A stretch of 64,000 bases of DNA, taken from contig MU401545.1 of the NCBI GenBank assembly GCA_022579005.1, forward strand, positions 62,001 through 126,000, given 5' to 3'. Under the pieces are notes generated by a model. The model was not told where the DNA came from and did not search any database. It worked only from the letters and a program-made list of their open reading frames with translations. This document shows positions 35,997 through 49,812 of the stretch, one piece after another. This DNA is from Poronia punctata (lineage: Eukaryota > Ascomycota > Sordariomycetes > Xylariales > Xylariaceae). Numbering within the stretch: position 1 is the first letter of the stretch; each line of letters begins with the position of its first letter. The translations under genes and the position numbers were made by a program.

Positions 35997-38698
35997 CTAT
36001 TGCATGGCGCATACCCGTTCTGGTTCCTCGGCATCCTTTGGTTTACCCATGCCAAAACGTGGCTTGGACTTGCCCTTTCTGTGGCTCACGTCGCTCTCCT
36101 TAGCCTTGGAGTTTTCATGGGGAGACTGTTCTAGCTCCTCCACTTCTGAAAATCCGTTGACTGCGGCTAACTCATCTTCGTGACCCTGCGTCCCTTGTGC
36201 TGCGTCTCGCAATGGTTCTCGGGAAGATTTACGGAGACCGAGCTTTGACATCGTATGGCCAATACGAGTTTCTCCGGCTTGACTGTGAGGTCGGCTCCTA
36301 CTAGTGGGCTTGAACATCGCAGCAGCACGGCTAAGCCTCTGCGCAGTTGTCTCCTCGCCCAGTCCAGCGTTTAGGGCGTGACCGTTAGACTTTCTGTCTG
36401 AGTTGATTGGCGTCATGTCGCCGTATGCGATGCTGGCTCGCCTAGAGGTCGCCAGAAATCCCTCGTCGTCAGTGAAGCTAGGGCGCGTTGGTCGCTCCAC
36501 GTCGACTGAGAAACGGACACTTGGAGCTGCCGAGGGGATACCGCTCGAGGTACCAAAGTAACTGCTGGTTTTCCGGGATACAGTTTCAAAGCTCTCATTC
36601 CCAACCGAGTCTGTCTTAACCACCACGGGAGCCCTATCAACGTACGCCGGAGGACTTGGCTCTGCACCTCCCAGTGCACTTGCCGTGGCAACGAGGGGAA
36701 CAATCTGGTAGAATAGGAGATATGGCATTTCTTCCTTCAAAGCTTCTTTGATGTCCTCGACGAGAACGACTCGCTCGGGTGCCAGGTCATCAAACTTGGC
36801 CCATTGTGCCTCCTCATAGTCGGGAGGAGGATCTGTCGCGTGTCGACGATTGTAGGTTAGCAGTTTGGGCGCTATCCGAGAGAAGGCGACGTAATGGCCC
36901 GAATGTAGCGAGTCGCCGCGGTGGCAGACCACCGACTGCAATTCTAGCTTGTACTCGGTATTCAGGCCGTCTTCTTCTACATGTCTATCGTCGATAATGA
37001 AGTGCGGTAGTCTGAGACTCTCGGGGATGTCAATATACGTATTTTGACGCTTCATATTCCCGTAATTATCCATCATGTATCGTTTCAGGCATATTCCGAC
37101 TACAGGCCGTTGATTGAAGTGCCTCGCAACTTCCGAGTCACTCTGCGGCTCGATACTTTCTGACGAGTGCCATGCTGCCAGAGGTTAGCAGGTAATGTAT
37201 TCCAAGAGGATGAACATACGACTCACGAATTAACTTAAAGAACTGCCAAGCGGGGATCGTGACAGCTTTGACAGCCGACGCCCTCCTTTTCGCTCTCTGG
37301 AATAAGCCTGCCGTATCCACATCTGAAGGTTTCTCTCGCTTGTCCAGGACTACTCTACGGATAATGCTGTCAGTCCGGCTGCGTTGGGGCCGCCGGAGCG
37401 ACTCCGGATCCCGCCCTGTTTCATTTGCATTGAAATCAGGCTTTGACTGCCGTACAATGTCGTGGTGCCCATCGGGAAGAGATGTCGACGGGGTAAGGTC
37501 TTCGACTTCTTCGCTGACAATGCGGATCGTACTTTTAGGCGTGCTTGGACCATCAGACTCTTTAAGCTCATTACTCCCGTTCGGCGTTAAAGGTACATCG
37601 AATCTGTCCATGGCCCTTTTCTCGTCAGATCCTTCCCGAAGCACATCAACTCTTGAGTTGAAATACTCTTCGAGGCAGTCTTCCAGCTTTATCCCTTTTC
37701 CCTCTACGTCGGCTGGAACGGCAAGATTCAACAGTCGCTCGTATACGACTTTGTGATCAGCATCGTCATTCTTTCCGTGGTGAAACAGGTCAGCTTGCAG
37801 TGTCAGCAAGGGAAGCTGGAGTTTGTCAGTAATGAAAGCGAATGCTTCCGACGTATCCTGTTGTTCCAGATATTGTGCCTCTTTCCAGCCACAATCGGCC
37901 AACGCGGCTTGAAGCTGTTCCGTCTACGACAAGTCAGGACTCTGCGATTGTGTGTTGCATTTGTAAGGAGTAACACACCATTTCCGTGTCGATGAGCTTG
38001 CCACTCCTCAGCATGTTCACCCAGAGACGTAAAAGGACGGCGAGCCTGGACCGAGGTTCGTCATCGTCCAAGTCGGCTTCCAGCATACACTCAAACGCAT
38101 CAAGTTTGGCAAACATGGCGAAGAGTAAGGCGTCGAGATAGCAGGTTACGTTGCCTCTGTTCTCAGCCCCGAGCATATGCACTGCCGGATCGTAAGCAAC
38201 AATATTCCCCTGAATCGCGTCTTCTTGCATGGTGAGGATTTCGATCGCTCTGTCAACGTCCATAGACGAATATCTAGAGTTTAGAGCGTATCGAATGTAC
38301 TCGTCTCGTAAACCAGGCAGGTCGATGTTGAGGCTGGCTATCCTCTGTCGAACATCTTCGACCTATTCTCCCTTGTTAGGTCGATTCTTACGTATTGAGT
38401 AGGGACTGGGTGTACAACCTTGGCAGCCTCCCTCTCTTGTCGCGTCGCTTCATCTTCTTCTTTTGTCTGCCTTGCGGCGTCAGATTTGAACAAAGAGAAG
38501 ATCCAGTGGTCGGAGGCTGTCGGTCGATGCTACAAGAGAAGTATATATGTTAGTATGTGGTACGAGGGCAAGGCGGTAATGAACTCTCCCCTTGCCAGTT
38601 AGGCTTACCTTTTGGGTGCCTTCGGATGACCGATCGCGACGGTGGCTTAACTTATCCCGCCGCCCAAGGAATTTCTTTGGTATACTATTTGTCTTCAT
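35997..38698 (-). CDS. Ubiquitin-specific protease (USP/UCH family) with C-terminal CaaX-like box, 819 aa
   Basis: A cysteine protease that removes ubiquitin from proteins. Exons are 38698-38609, 38529-38419, 38362-37979, 37923-37227 and 37174-35997; introns 79, 56, 55 and 52 nt. The Cys box is RGNVTCYLDALLFAMF with the catalytic Cys near residue 141. The QQDTSEAFAFI segment follows. After a long insert, joining across the last intron gives FFKLI-PWHSSESIE, then VVGICLKRY. The His box is GDSLHSGHYVAFSR with His near 521, and AQWAKFDDLAPERV probably provides the third catalytic residue. The last 300 residues are Ser-rich and basic and end in VCAMQ. The final four residues, CAMQ, fit a prenylation signal. 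The donor of intron 2 (GTTGTA) is weak; a nearby GTAAGA would leave too short an intron. Confidence 0.88.
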
Positions 38699-40646
38699 GG
38701 TGGACAGAGTTTAGAAGGGGTCTGGTAGGCTAGCCCTATGCACAATTGGCTGTTAATCAACAGGGAGATAGTACCCCGCAGAAAACAGATTCCGGTCCCA
38801 AGGCAGGTGCACTCGCAAGAACAGCCTTCCTCGAGGCCGGTGAAACCCCTCGTGAATTTCAAGGTAGCTTCATAGCCATGGAACGACGGCTAGGCTCAAC
38901 AAGTTTGGAATCGTTTTGCCTGGGTGCGGCGTTGACGACCCTTGGCCCGTTAGATTTTGTACGAGCGCAGTATGTCGAAAGATGGATTATCGCATTCTAT
39001 TTGCGATCGACGAGTCTCGCAGGGTAGCGATTATCAACGCTGGTGGGAGGTTGCAACAGGACTCACGAGAGAAGTGGGCGTGTGGGGTTGGTGGCTGTCA
39101 AGGGTCTGGATGGATTGCCAATTGACTGGGGCGTATGTAGCTGGATCTTGATCTGGATGCTGAAGGATCTTGGGTCGATTTACCATACAGGCGCTGGTGC
39201 TGTACGAGTACAGGTGGACGTCGTGGAGTGGGGAATGAATACGAGTAGGAAGGGTGATGTGATTATGTACCTATTACACGTAGATATGTAGGCGTGGGAC
39301 ATCCACAGAAGAGGCTCTAACAATGTGACCGTCACGTCCTGAATCGTTGAGCACATGTATGGGGGTGAAACTACCTAAGCTGTATAGACCACTAGGTATT
39401 AGTGGAAAGAATACTCCCACGGGATCATGGCGCCTTATATAGGATATGCCACTGATAGGTTATATGGATATGATGCGCACGTGTTTTGGCCACAGCAAAC
39501 TTGACGTACGTAGCTCGATAATCTCAGAGGTTCTGCAGGGACTGACCTTTTAACGTAGGTACATACATTGATATCATGCCTTTCTTATTGTAGGTATGGC
39601 TGAGGTTACGCACGTAGGGAGACGAGTACCTTGTAAGCTTTACATCGAGATGCTGTTGTTGGGTTGGGTGGTGTACTGGATACTTTATGTAGAAGTAATG
39701 GAGCGAATACAGTATCCCACTGTGACAGACCCTCTAATATAGCCAGATCTGTACCTTCCTTCCCTCTCACAATGCAGATAATAAGTTGCGCAACTTAACA
39801 GCATACGGTTTAACCTTGAAACTTTACGGTGGTTGAAACTTTACGGTGTCTGCCTACCTGCAATTAAAAATGATTTCGACAGCATGTGACAGAGATATCT
39901 GAGACACCTCCCCTAAGCCCTTGCCTACGTGTGTAACACAGACAGGAATCCTAATTATCCTAATCGTAGTATTAGCCAGACCTTACGAGTACAATCGGGC
40001 ACTCTATCTTTATGTAAATTAAATACAACATACGCTCGTCTACAGGCAACTGAAATTAATTCGCCTGCTGTATCAAATAGGTAGGTACCTACCAGAAAGT
40101 CTGACTTGACGATTAGGCAACAAATGAGAACCAGGGTGTTGCGAACAAGCGTAATACCCGGTAAGAGCGTGCGTAACCATTCTTGGCCACTTGTAGGCAA
40201 ACACTTATAAAATAGGAACGTCATGTACAAGTTATCTTATTCATCGGTCTTCGTAAACGCCTTGGATAGTCGGTATGTTACATGTGCTCCTACCTACTCG
40301 TATTTGTGTAATCCGTCACTTGTACGAGTAGGCTGGGCTCTGTGTTACCTTGATTGAGCCTTTTCGATTTCCACAGGCTACTCGTAGAGCAAATTGATTA
40401 CATAATAGGTGTAATAGGTGATAGGTAGAAGCGGTTTAGTTTACTCCTGTCGGTCCCGGACTTAATATTCACCGAGACTTACATCCCTGCCTCGTGTGGG
40501 GCGCCTGATACAACGGGGCCGTAGGGAAATTTCAAGATCAACGATAGGTAGGTAGCTGCTATAGCCAGATGACACAAGGCGCGCGGTCGATACCAATCTG
40601 CGCGTTCACACCCTTCGAACCAGCATTGTAGCTGGCATAAGCAATC
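38699..40646. other. 1.9-kb intergenic region with clustered TACGAGTA words
   Basis: It lies between the divergent USP (minus) and uL5m (plus) genes. No supported gene; the longest ORFs (e.g. 38746-39027 plus) have no motif. TACGAGTA/TACTCGTA occurs at 39203, 39240, 39984, 40295, 40323 and 40379, the densest cluster in the window. Confidence 0.5.
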
Positions 40647-41853
40647 ATGTCCGCGCTCCGGGATGCACCCCGTGTTGGGAAAAAGCTTCTGGGCTCCTCA
40701 TCTCTGCGATTCTGTACACCGGGTATAGTAAGATGTGCCTCGACCGAAGCTCCGATTTCCCAAGTCGTACCTGATATCGAACCCGAATCTGGCCTGGCTG
40801 TCCCAATTGTGGCTCGAGAGGATGTCAAAATAATCGACCCGCGTAAGAGGGCCAGTAGGAGAAACTTCGAGCTCCCGCACGAGAGGTAAGGGATCCTCGT
40901 TTAAGTGTACTGGGCACAAATACTCACAAGACAAGATACCGGTTTCATGCTCCCAAATACTACCGTGGTCCATTGCATCCGGTCCAGCCACCACCATCTT
41001 CAGACCCCATCGCCAGAGACTTTAGCCCCGGGCCTTTCAATCTCCCTCGTCTAAAGCAGACGTATGAATCGAAAATTGCAGCCGACATAATGACGATGAT
41101 GTATCAACACAAACCCCCTGGGACACCCGACAAGCCCGAAAGGATACGATTGCGAGAGTGGGACGACTCCTCGCCTTACATGATCAACCGTCCCAAGCGT
41201 GGGCCCCGTGGCTCCGATGTGTTATTTCAGATAGAGAAGCCGATCGATTGGCGAAACATCCCTGAAATACGTGCCGTACACCTGGCTAGTTATATGCCGA
41301 AGGCAAAGAAGGATTTCGGCGAAATCATCGTTGGAAAAGCTGTTCTCCAAGCCATCACGGGCGTGCGGCCGAAAATGACGTTAACCAAAACCTCAGTTTC
41401 GCAATGGAGTATTATCAAGGGCGACCGGTCAGGTGTCAAGTGTTCGGTATACGGAAACCAGGCATACGAGTTGGTTGATAAGATAGTCCATCTCGTCTTC
41501 CCCAAGATCAAAGAGTGGAAAGGTGTTAAAGGTTAGGGGAATCCCAGTCAGGTAATGGCTTTTATTTACTGACATGCAAAACATAGGAACATCCGGCGAT
41601 AGTGCGGGTAACATAGGCTTTGGTTTGGAACCGAACGATGTGCAGCATTTCCCAGAAATCGAGGCTGCCTATTCTGTGAGTCCATATTGACCGATTCGTC
41701 GCAGCTTTTCTCTAACCTGGTCTATAGATGTTTCCCCCCAAGATGATACCCGGTTGCCGAATTGTCATAGAGACCACAGCAAAGTCGGACAGACATGCTA
41801 GACTCCTCTGCAAGGCATTAGGCATTCCCTTCTACGGAAAGCTTGTTGATTAA
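40647..41853 (+). CDS. MRPL7: Mitochondrial large-subunit ribosomal protein uL5m (Mrpl7 type), 349 aa
   Basis: uL5 binds 5S-side elements of the large subunit; this is the mitochondrial form. Exons are 40647-40885, 40936-41531, 41587-41675 and 41728-41853; introns 50, 55 and 52 nt. The first exon gives a presequence rich in Arg, Ser and Leu (MSALRDAPRVGKKLLGSSS), typical of matrix import. Joining gives FELPHE-RYRFHAPKYYRGPLH, then DPIARDFSPGPFNLPRL. The uL5 core follows: IPEIRAVHLASYMPKAKKDF, AITGVRPKMTLTKTSVSQW and YELVDKIVHLVFPKIKEW. The next join is GVKG-TSGDSAGNIGFGL. The last exon holds the typical ending RLLCKALGIPFYGKLVD. The first intron is short, but the frame is unambiguous. It converges with Fes1. 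Confidence 0.93.
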
Positions 41854-42328
41854 GGTTCATGATAAACACATGCACCCCACGGCCTTCCTCAGAAGCTTTT
41901 CATATTGTAAGAGACCGGTGTACTTGGGCGCGATGCTTTCACTTGTATAATTCCCCGCCTTGACACCAGCATGTATAGAGAGTGTAAGAATAAAAAAATA
42001 CAAGGATGTACAGTATCGTTATTGCTCAAAATGGCATGGTCATATCAGCTCTAGAGCAGGAGGTTTGAAGTCGAAATATTCATAACGGGTATATTGATGA
42101 AAATAACGTCTACTATTCTTTGCTACCGTCACCGCTGTTTTTCTTATAATGACTTGCAAAGTTGGCTACCCATCTAAGGTGCCTAGGTGCCCAACCAACG
42201 CCGAGATATGCATTTCATTTTTCATAACCCCTTCGTAAAAAGCCGCCAGTCCCAGGTCCTTCCCGTTCCGTGTAAAGTGTTGCCCATTCCCATGCGCACT
42301 AATGATAGGAAAGCCGGAGGCCCATCAA
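41854..42328. other. Convergent 3' region between uL5m and Fes1
   Basis: It includes an AATAAA-like signal near 41990 downstream of uL5m, a plausible polyadenylation element. No gene seen. Confidence 0.45.
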
Positions 42329-43060
42329 CTATGCACTCGGAACATTATCCCTCAATCCGTTAATTACAGCGTCGACGGCATCCATGTCCGTAGCGACAAT
42401 GATCTTGTCGTCCCCGCCCACCTGGTCAGTGTGACCCTGTCGCCTTAGCTCTGCGGCGCACACATTCATGGCTGGCTGGTAGTTGCGGACGGCCGAGCTG
42501 AGGGCGTATATTGCCTTGCGACGAACAGCCTTGGTCTCTTTAGTCTCGTTCTCGCCCTCTTTATCTTCCTTTGCCTCACTCTCGTTTTCTTCCCCAGTCG
42601 CAGGTGACAGCCTCAGGCCGACAGCCATTTGGACGAGTTTCTCGACGCCCCCGATCGCCACCAGGCGTTCCTGGCATGGCTCGTTATTCTGCACAGCGGT
42701 GCCGATGCACCAGGCGGCCATAAGGCGGATATCATCCTCGGCGTCGGCGAGGCACTCGAGCAGAGGTGTCCAGAGTCCCAGTTTCGAGAGCAGGTTCGCG
42801 TTGTCGAGGGACTCGATGAGCTGCTCTAGGTTGTCAAAGGCCGTGAGCTTGGACTCGAGCGTGATCTCTGGGTCGCTCGATCGGACCGCTTGCATGCTGG
42901 AAATCATCAGGTCTGCGTCCGAAGGACCGCCCATCAGCGATGCTATTAGCTCTGGTGTCAGGTTGGTGCGCGGTGCGCTTGGTGTGTCGCTCGTGCCGTC
43001 TGCCGGCGTCATGTTTTCGATACTCCATTTGAGGAGTTCGTTTAGATTTTTGTCGCCCAT
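42329..43060 (-). CDS. FES1: Hsp70 nucleotide exchange factor Fes1, 243 aa, intronless
   Basis: Fes1 is the fungal HspBP1 homologue; it releases ADP from cytosolic Hsp70 and helps clear misfolded proteins. The conserved N-terminus is MGDKNLNELLKWSIENM. Armadillo-like repeats follow: KLTAFDNLEQLIESLDNANL, then LWTPLLECLADAEDDIRLMA and AAWCIGTAVQNNEPCQERLV. After an acidic, Glu/Lys-rich loop (about 155-180) comes AVRRKAIYALSSAVRNYQPA. Length and domain order fit fungal Fes1 proteins (about 210-250 aa). The ATG at 43060 is the first in frame. No introns are needed. Convergent with uL5m and divergent from actin. Confidence 0.95.
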   Translation of the reverse strand: MGDKNLNELLKWSIENMTPADGTSDTPSAPRTNLTPELIASLMGGPSDADLMISSMQAVRSSDPEITLESKLTAFDNLEQLIESLDNANLLSKLGLWTPLLECLADAEDDIRLMAAWCIGTAVQNNEPCQERLVAIGGVEKLVQMAVGLRLSPATGEENESEAKEDKEGENETKETKAVRRKAIYALSSAVRNYQPAMNVCAAELRRQGHTDQVGGDDKIIVATDMDAVDAVINGLRDNVPSA

Positions 43061-45301
43061 TTCTTTTGTATTTGCAGTTTTATATACTTGGTTGTATCCC
43101 GGTGAAGAAACAGAGGTTCAGGTTAAAAAGTTTTCTGGAGATATGGGTGTACGTAGGTAGGTAGGTTAGGGGTTGTGTTGGGCGCAAAAAGTGTTGGAGA
43201 TTCTGTGGAAGTTTTATTTTTGCTTTGCGATAGCTAACAACTTTTCGTTTCAGTCTTGTCGTCTAGCTAGATAACTCTACTTTGCAAGCAGTGCGACTGG
43301 TCGACAGAAATTTTCTTGGGGATCTTGATATCTTAAAGAACTCAGGGTATAGAAAATATCTGGCATGTCTACAAGAACATTTTGTTCACCTTGAGCAATC
43401 TCAGTCAGCTTTTTAGGCATATCGCGCATCCCGTTATCCATGGTGATCTCCAAGATTCGCGAAGCTTCACAAGATGACAAAGGGACACTTGATACTTATA
43501 AGTGGAGCCAGGTTTGAAGGCTTACACGTAGAATTAGATAAGCCATCGGCCCATAGGGACTGACTTGTCCGTACTCGTATATCAGTCATTGCACTCACCC
43601 GCTTCACTACCTACATTCTACTTCCCTACGTTATATGTACTAAGCGTCCAATCTGACATCATAGATTAATCTGTCTAGGCCTGCCAACGCCGGAGCCGTT
43701 TCGCAAAAAATTACAGTAAGATTCAACAGTTGGTTCCCTGTTCTGCCTGTATTGGAGGCAAAGGAATATTTCCAGCCACCCTGTTGGGAGGGATTGCATT
43801 GGCGGGGCAATCCAATCAGGGTGGCATGTGTGCGTACCCCCCTTGTACACCTCCTCCGATTAAAGGCGATGGTCTACTCCAAAGTACATAATTGCCCCTC
43901 TTCACCCCGCCTTAGCCCCTGAAATCGTGCAAAGTCCTTCACCCCTTCAGACCGTACATTTTGTTGCGCCTATTACGTGTAGGCATACGTTCACACTATC
44001 CTACCTTGACCTCCAGCATCTAGCGATGACAAGTCCAAAAATCTAGGCAGCGGGTTTCATAAAACAGGTTTCGCCTCTTAGACATGGCTTATTAGATATA
44101 TTTGAAAATATATCAGATAGTCTGGTGCGTAGTCTTTCAATAAGGATGGTAAAAAGGTTGTGCCTGCTTGGCATCAGATAAGAAGAGGCTGTGTATGGCC
44201 TGAGGGCTGCCTCGACGTACGTAATGGTTGTAACTTGATGAGCCTCAGAGCTTACTTGAATAACCGTAACGTATTACCGTCCATCATTTACAAGGCGCAA
44301 TCTCATTACTAGATACATGTACACTACTTTTGTAATGGAATTGTAACCACCTGGGTTACATGCTTGAGCCTTAGATCTACTTGTAGACAAGTATCCCAAC
44401 ATGTTGACCCCTCGACTGCTGTTCAGTGCTGAAGAGACTTGAGTCTTGGACAGTTTATTCTATCTACGGATAAGCAGACGACCAACAATGGCTGTAAAGA
44501 TAGCCAACCGGAATGGATTTTGTGCCTTTCTCCTGCATCTACACGCATGGGCCTTCAAGCCAATTTTGAATGCCACGCTTTCCATCTATGCCAAGATAAT
44601 TTGCTCTGCGGATCTCGATACAATATTGTCTAATGGAAAAAGTTTTATATGGCTGCCTACTAACCCAGTGTGCTGGTAAATAGTAGCCTGGAAAGACCAC
44701 AGAAGAGATAAAAGGTTCCATGAAGGAGCCGTTGACAAATAGGAGGTTGGATAGTATAGACACCTCATACCATTATAATAAGACGTTCCAAAGAGCAAAG
44801 AGAGGTTGACACAACACAGCGCCAACAAAGAGAGCTAATCATTACCAGCCCAACTATTGTCCACTGGAATTGCACCACAGCACTAAAACCTGCCCCCCAG
44901 CCCCACCACCACTTTTTCCCGGCCCACAAGTTCTTATCCTCATTAGTCCCTTCTAGGCGTAGCAAGTGCGGTTGTTCACCGTTGACCAGCTGGCTCCTGC
45001 TGCTGACGCTGCTGGTGCTACTGCTGAGGTCCGTCCTCGTTCCTCCCTTTTCTACTCCTCCTCCACACAAGCACACCAACCACACATCTTTGTTCTTTCC
45101 AGTCGAGCCCCGACACTACTCTTGGAATTCAATCTCTCTCAACATTCTTCCTCCTTCTTGTCTCCTGTGTAGTCAACCACATCGACATACCAACCATAAT
45201 TTTCCTTCTCAATAGCTCTCTCGATTTTAATATCGCGTGAGCATCTACCAAAAGCTTTCGTTCTCCTTTCCCACTAGTCTTTCTACACCTACGTAATCAC
45301 C
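43061..45301. promoter_or_regulatory. 2.2-kb divergent region between Fes1 and actin
   Basis: It holds both promoters and the long actin leader. From about 45045 to 45300 the plus strand is strongly C/T-rich, as in promoters of highly expressed fungal genes. ORFs at 43277-43480, 43659-43850 and 44446-44679 have no recognisable features. TACTCGTA occurs at 43572. Confidence 0.5.
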
Positions 45302-46930
<1,629 letters not shown>

Positions 46931-47407
46931 GGTACGACAGATATTTTGCCCCCCTCCCTACTATGGCTGAGAGTTTGGCTGATGAGTTTAGTAATCTAGT
47001 CATGGGTGCAACTCGTATAACCGCCAACGGCGAGCTCGCCAAGGCTCCCAGGACCGCAAAGCGCCTACCCCTTCGACTATATCCTAAGACGAGCTTTGCA
47101 TCTACGGAAAAGTGATGGGGGTGTTAGAGATGACATGGTGGGACTGGAGACAAAAGCGAATATGGAGTGCCGTTTTTAGGAGGCTTTTCATGTCTTGCAC
47201 GGAATGGAGTAGACAAATCCAGCCGAGTCGATCATATATCTTCAAGTTTTTGTTTGTCTGGCGTGCGTAATGTGAAATTGTTGGTCGTAATACAATTGAG
47301 AAGCTGGAATGCCTCGGTGACTTGAGATCAGTGACGTGATATTTCCCTTGTAAAATTTGGAACTTGGTCGTCATAGCCATTATTAGGGCGGCGCGGGGTT
47401 GGTTTGT
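46931..47407. other. Actin 3' region, convergent with the GGQ-protein gene
   Basis: It lies between the stop of actin (46930) and the stop of the minus-strand gene (47408). Expected to be mostly 3' UTR. No gene seen. Confidence 0.5.
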
Positions 47408-48119
47408 TTACATACCCTCGTCACCTTTTATTGATTGTTTCTGCGGGTTGCTCCTTTCTGAGTCTGTTCCCTCCTCGCTCTCTAGGTATTCATGGCCGTC
47501 GTCATTCTCTATGTCTTCGTCCTTGTCCAGACCTTCACCAGCCGTTGCCGCCTTCTCATCTTCAAGCTTGCGATATTTCCTCCTACTCTTCTTGGCAGAA
47601 CTGGCTCTCTTCTTCCGTTTTACCTCACCAACGACGGATGCTCGGCTCTCGCTACCCCGGGCCATATCGTCCAATTTGTCGGCTAGCAATTGACGGGCAA
47701 TGGTCCGATTTTGACTCCGCGATCGCGTGGCTTGGGATTTGACAACGATACCAGTCGGAATATGTTTGAGTTGAACAGCCGAATTCGTTTTATTCTAGAG
47801 GGGAAAAGCGGGAGCGGCGTTAGTCCATGCGGGAGTTTGCGCCATGTAGGAGGGAGGATTATGGGGGTGTGTGAAATGAAAGGAATAGACAAAGGACAGC
47901 ACGGACAATCTTCTGACCACCTGGGCCACTGCCTTTTAGGAAAGATTCCTCAATCTCATCTTCGGGAGGTGGTTTCGGTCGTGGAGGGAGTTGGGTTTGC
48001 TTTTGTTTTAATAGGGGCGGGTTGTTGGTGGTGCTGAATTGTTGTCGTTGTCGTTGTCGTTGCGCGAAGCAGAAGCGGGTAAGGGATGGAAGTGTGAAGA
48101 GGGTTGTTGTTCGTCTCAT
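47408..48119 (-). CDS. Mitochondrial class I release-factor-like protein (GGQ domain), 199 aa
   Basis: Proteins of this group carry the GGQ peptidyl-hydrolase domain without codon-recognition domains and rescue stalled mitochondrial ribosomes (yeast Rso55, human C12orf65/MTRFR type). Exon 1 is 48119-47907, the intron is 47795-47906 (112 nt, donor GTCCGT, acceptor CTCTAG) and exon 2 is 47794-47408. The N-terminus is basic and Gln-rich (MRRTTTLFTLPSLTRF, QRQRQRQQFSTT), fitting a mitochondrial presequence. GSGPGGQKI joins NKTNSAVQLKH and IPTGIVVKSQATRSRSQNR, the canonical GGQ core; GGQ is at residues 67-69. The C-terminal tail is Lys/Arg-rich (KRKKRASSAKKSRRKYRK) and then acidic; in rescue factors such basic tails enter the ribosome. 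The intron donor is weak, but the frame is clear. Confidence 0.9.
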
Positions 48120-49271
48120 GTTCGGGGTGACCGGCACCGGTGGTCTATAGATTATAATATATATATATATATGTGTGTGTAGATAAAAAGCTGGTTGCGA
48201 GTTATTAGGAATACATGTTATTTATGGCTTATATGTGTAATGTGTAGGTAGGTATGTATGTTGTGTTACTACCTACATACTTTTCTTTTATGATTGTATG
48301 TATGTACGAGTAGGTGCACTTTAGTTGTTGTGCGCTAGTACTCGTATGCAGTTCAAAGCTCTAGATGAGGTCAGTGCATGTACACGCATGCCCACCTACT
48401 AACGGTACGCTTGTGGTCCGTATTTAGCGTCTCGGGACGGTGGGGGGTGGAAATTGATGAGGACACGAGGGTTTAAAAAAAAAAAAAAAAAAAAAAGGCT
48501 TTATGAGTAGAGATGCTGCTTTTTTGATTTATATTTCTAATCCGTCCTGTGAAACGACCTTTTGGTGATTCTATCTCGGTCTGTTTGTAGATACTTGTAA
48601 GGTTATGTTAGTTGATAAACCGTTGGATTTGCGCCTCAATTTAGCCTGGCATACGTCGGCCGTACTTGTAGTTTCACACGCACACCTAAAAACCTACCCT
48701 AGAGCTTCCCAGGTTAGGTAAGTACTTAGGTAAGTAATTCTAGCGTCAGGAGTCGACGCGTATTCGGTACTTACCTACATGTAATTAGGTACCTAGTTCG
48801 AAAGTTCCCCTGGATTTTAATCGGTTGGCAGGCAATGCATGTGTCGTGTTGTAGTCGGACAATTAATTGTTTAGGGGTCTCTTTTCTCTTCCACCTAACA
48901 AATTAACCTAAACCTCAAATTACTTACTTACCACAGTCGTCTTGTCTGTCTGTCTGGACACCTTTAAAGATCTGACTTTGCTTGATCAATTAATTAATCA
49001 ATCAATTAATTAGTTTGTTGGTCGCATATCTCGACGACGAGAATTGATTACAAGGATTTCTTTCTTTCTTTCTTTTTCGGAAAAAGAAGAAGGATTCAAA
49101 TCTATCCCTCCCAGCCACGACCACGACGACGACAAAAAAAAAACCGTTTCCAGTCACCTCTATCCATATCTTCGCTCGCCCGCAGCAGTCCTTCTTTCCC
49201 TAGACGACGACTACCTGAAATCAAAAGAAAATCCCTAAAAAGAAAGAAAAAGAAAAAGAAACAGAAAAAGA
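48120..49271. promoter_or_regulatory. Divergent intergenic region between the GGQ-protein and SPT small subunit genes
   Basis: It contains a TA microsatellite (about 48155-48172), an A run (48475-48497), the AT-rich near-palindrome at 48983-49013, and TTTC repeats just upstream of the purine-rich leader of the SPT subunit gene. TACGAGTA occurs at 48305 and TACTCGTA at 48339. Confidence 0.5.
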
Positions 49272-49812
49272 ATGGAGTGGAGGACCAAAGAACCAGAGAA
49301 CCAATCGCTATTCCAGCGTTTCGGTCGCTGGCTCTCGTTGAAACAGTATCAGATCGAAGTCACTTTTGGCGTGTACATGTTTACGCCTACAGAGAAATTC
49401 GTTTTCTGTACGTTTTTTTTTTCTTCCTTTCTTTCTTTCTTCCCCTTACATACATACATACACACACAACAGCCCCCCCCCCCCCCTTTCGTGTGTCCAT
49501 CTATCTATCTATCTAAACTAACAGGTTACGCAAAAACCTGACACAGGGTCATTCGTATTCCTCCTATCAGCCCTAGGCTCCATAGCCACGATCCTATACC
49601 TACCACAACACATCGTCTTCGTGCTCAGCCGTGCCTGGTTCTACGTCAGTGGTGGAGAGGGTGGTGGTGGTGTTTTCGATCCTACTACGGCAAGCAGTAG
49701 TGTTGTTGTTGTTGCTGCTAAGAAGGCTTTGATTTCGTCGCTTACGGAGACCACTACGATTGCTGCTGCTGCTGCTGCTACCACTGCTGAGGAAATCCTT
49801 CGCGAATTATAA
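49272..49812 (+). CDS. Serine palmitoyltransferase small subunit (ssSPT/Tsc3-like), 133 aa
   Basis: Small subunits activate serine palmitoyltransferase, the first enzyme of sphingolipid synthesis, in the ER membrane. Exon 1 is 49272-49407, the intron is 49408-49546 (139 nt, GTACGT to ACACAG) and exon 2 is 49547-49812. Using the earlier AG after CTAAC would bring a stop, so the second acceptor is chosen. The joined core is LSLKQYQIEVTFGVYMFTPT, then EKFVF-WSFVFLLSALGSIA, then PQHIVFVLSRAWFYV. The pattern of an aromatic N-terminal stretch, MxTPxEK (LEPWE in animals), one hydrophobic helix and PQHI is that of the SPT_ssu family. The tail is unusual: a Gly run followed by Val- and Ala-rich sequence (TTIAAAAAATTAEEILREL) encoded by GTT and GCT repeats. 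Confidence 0.85.
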
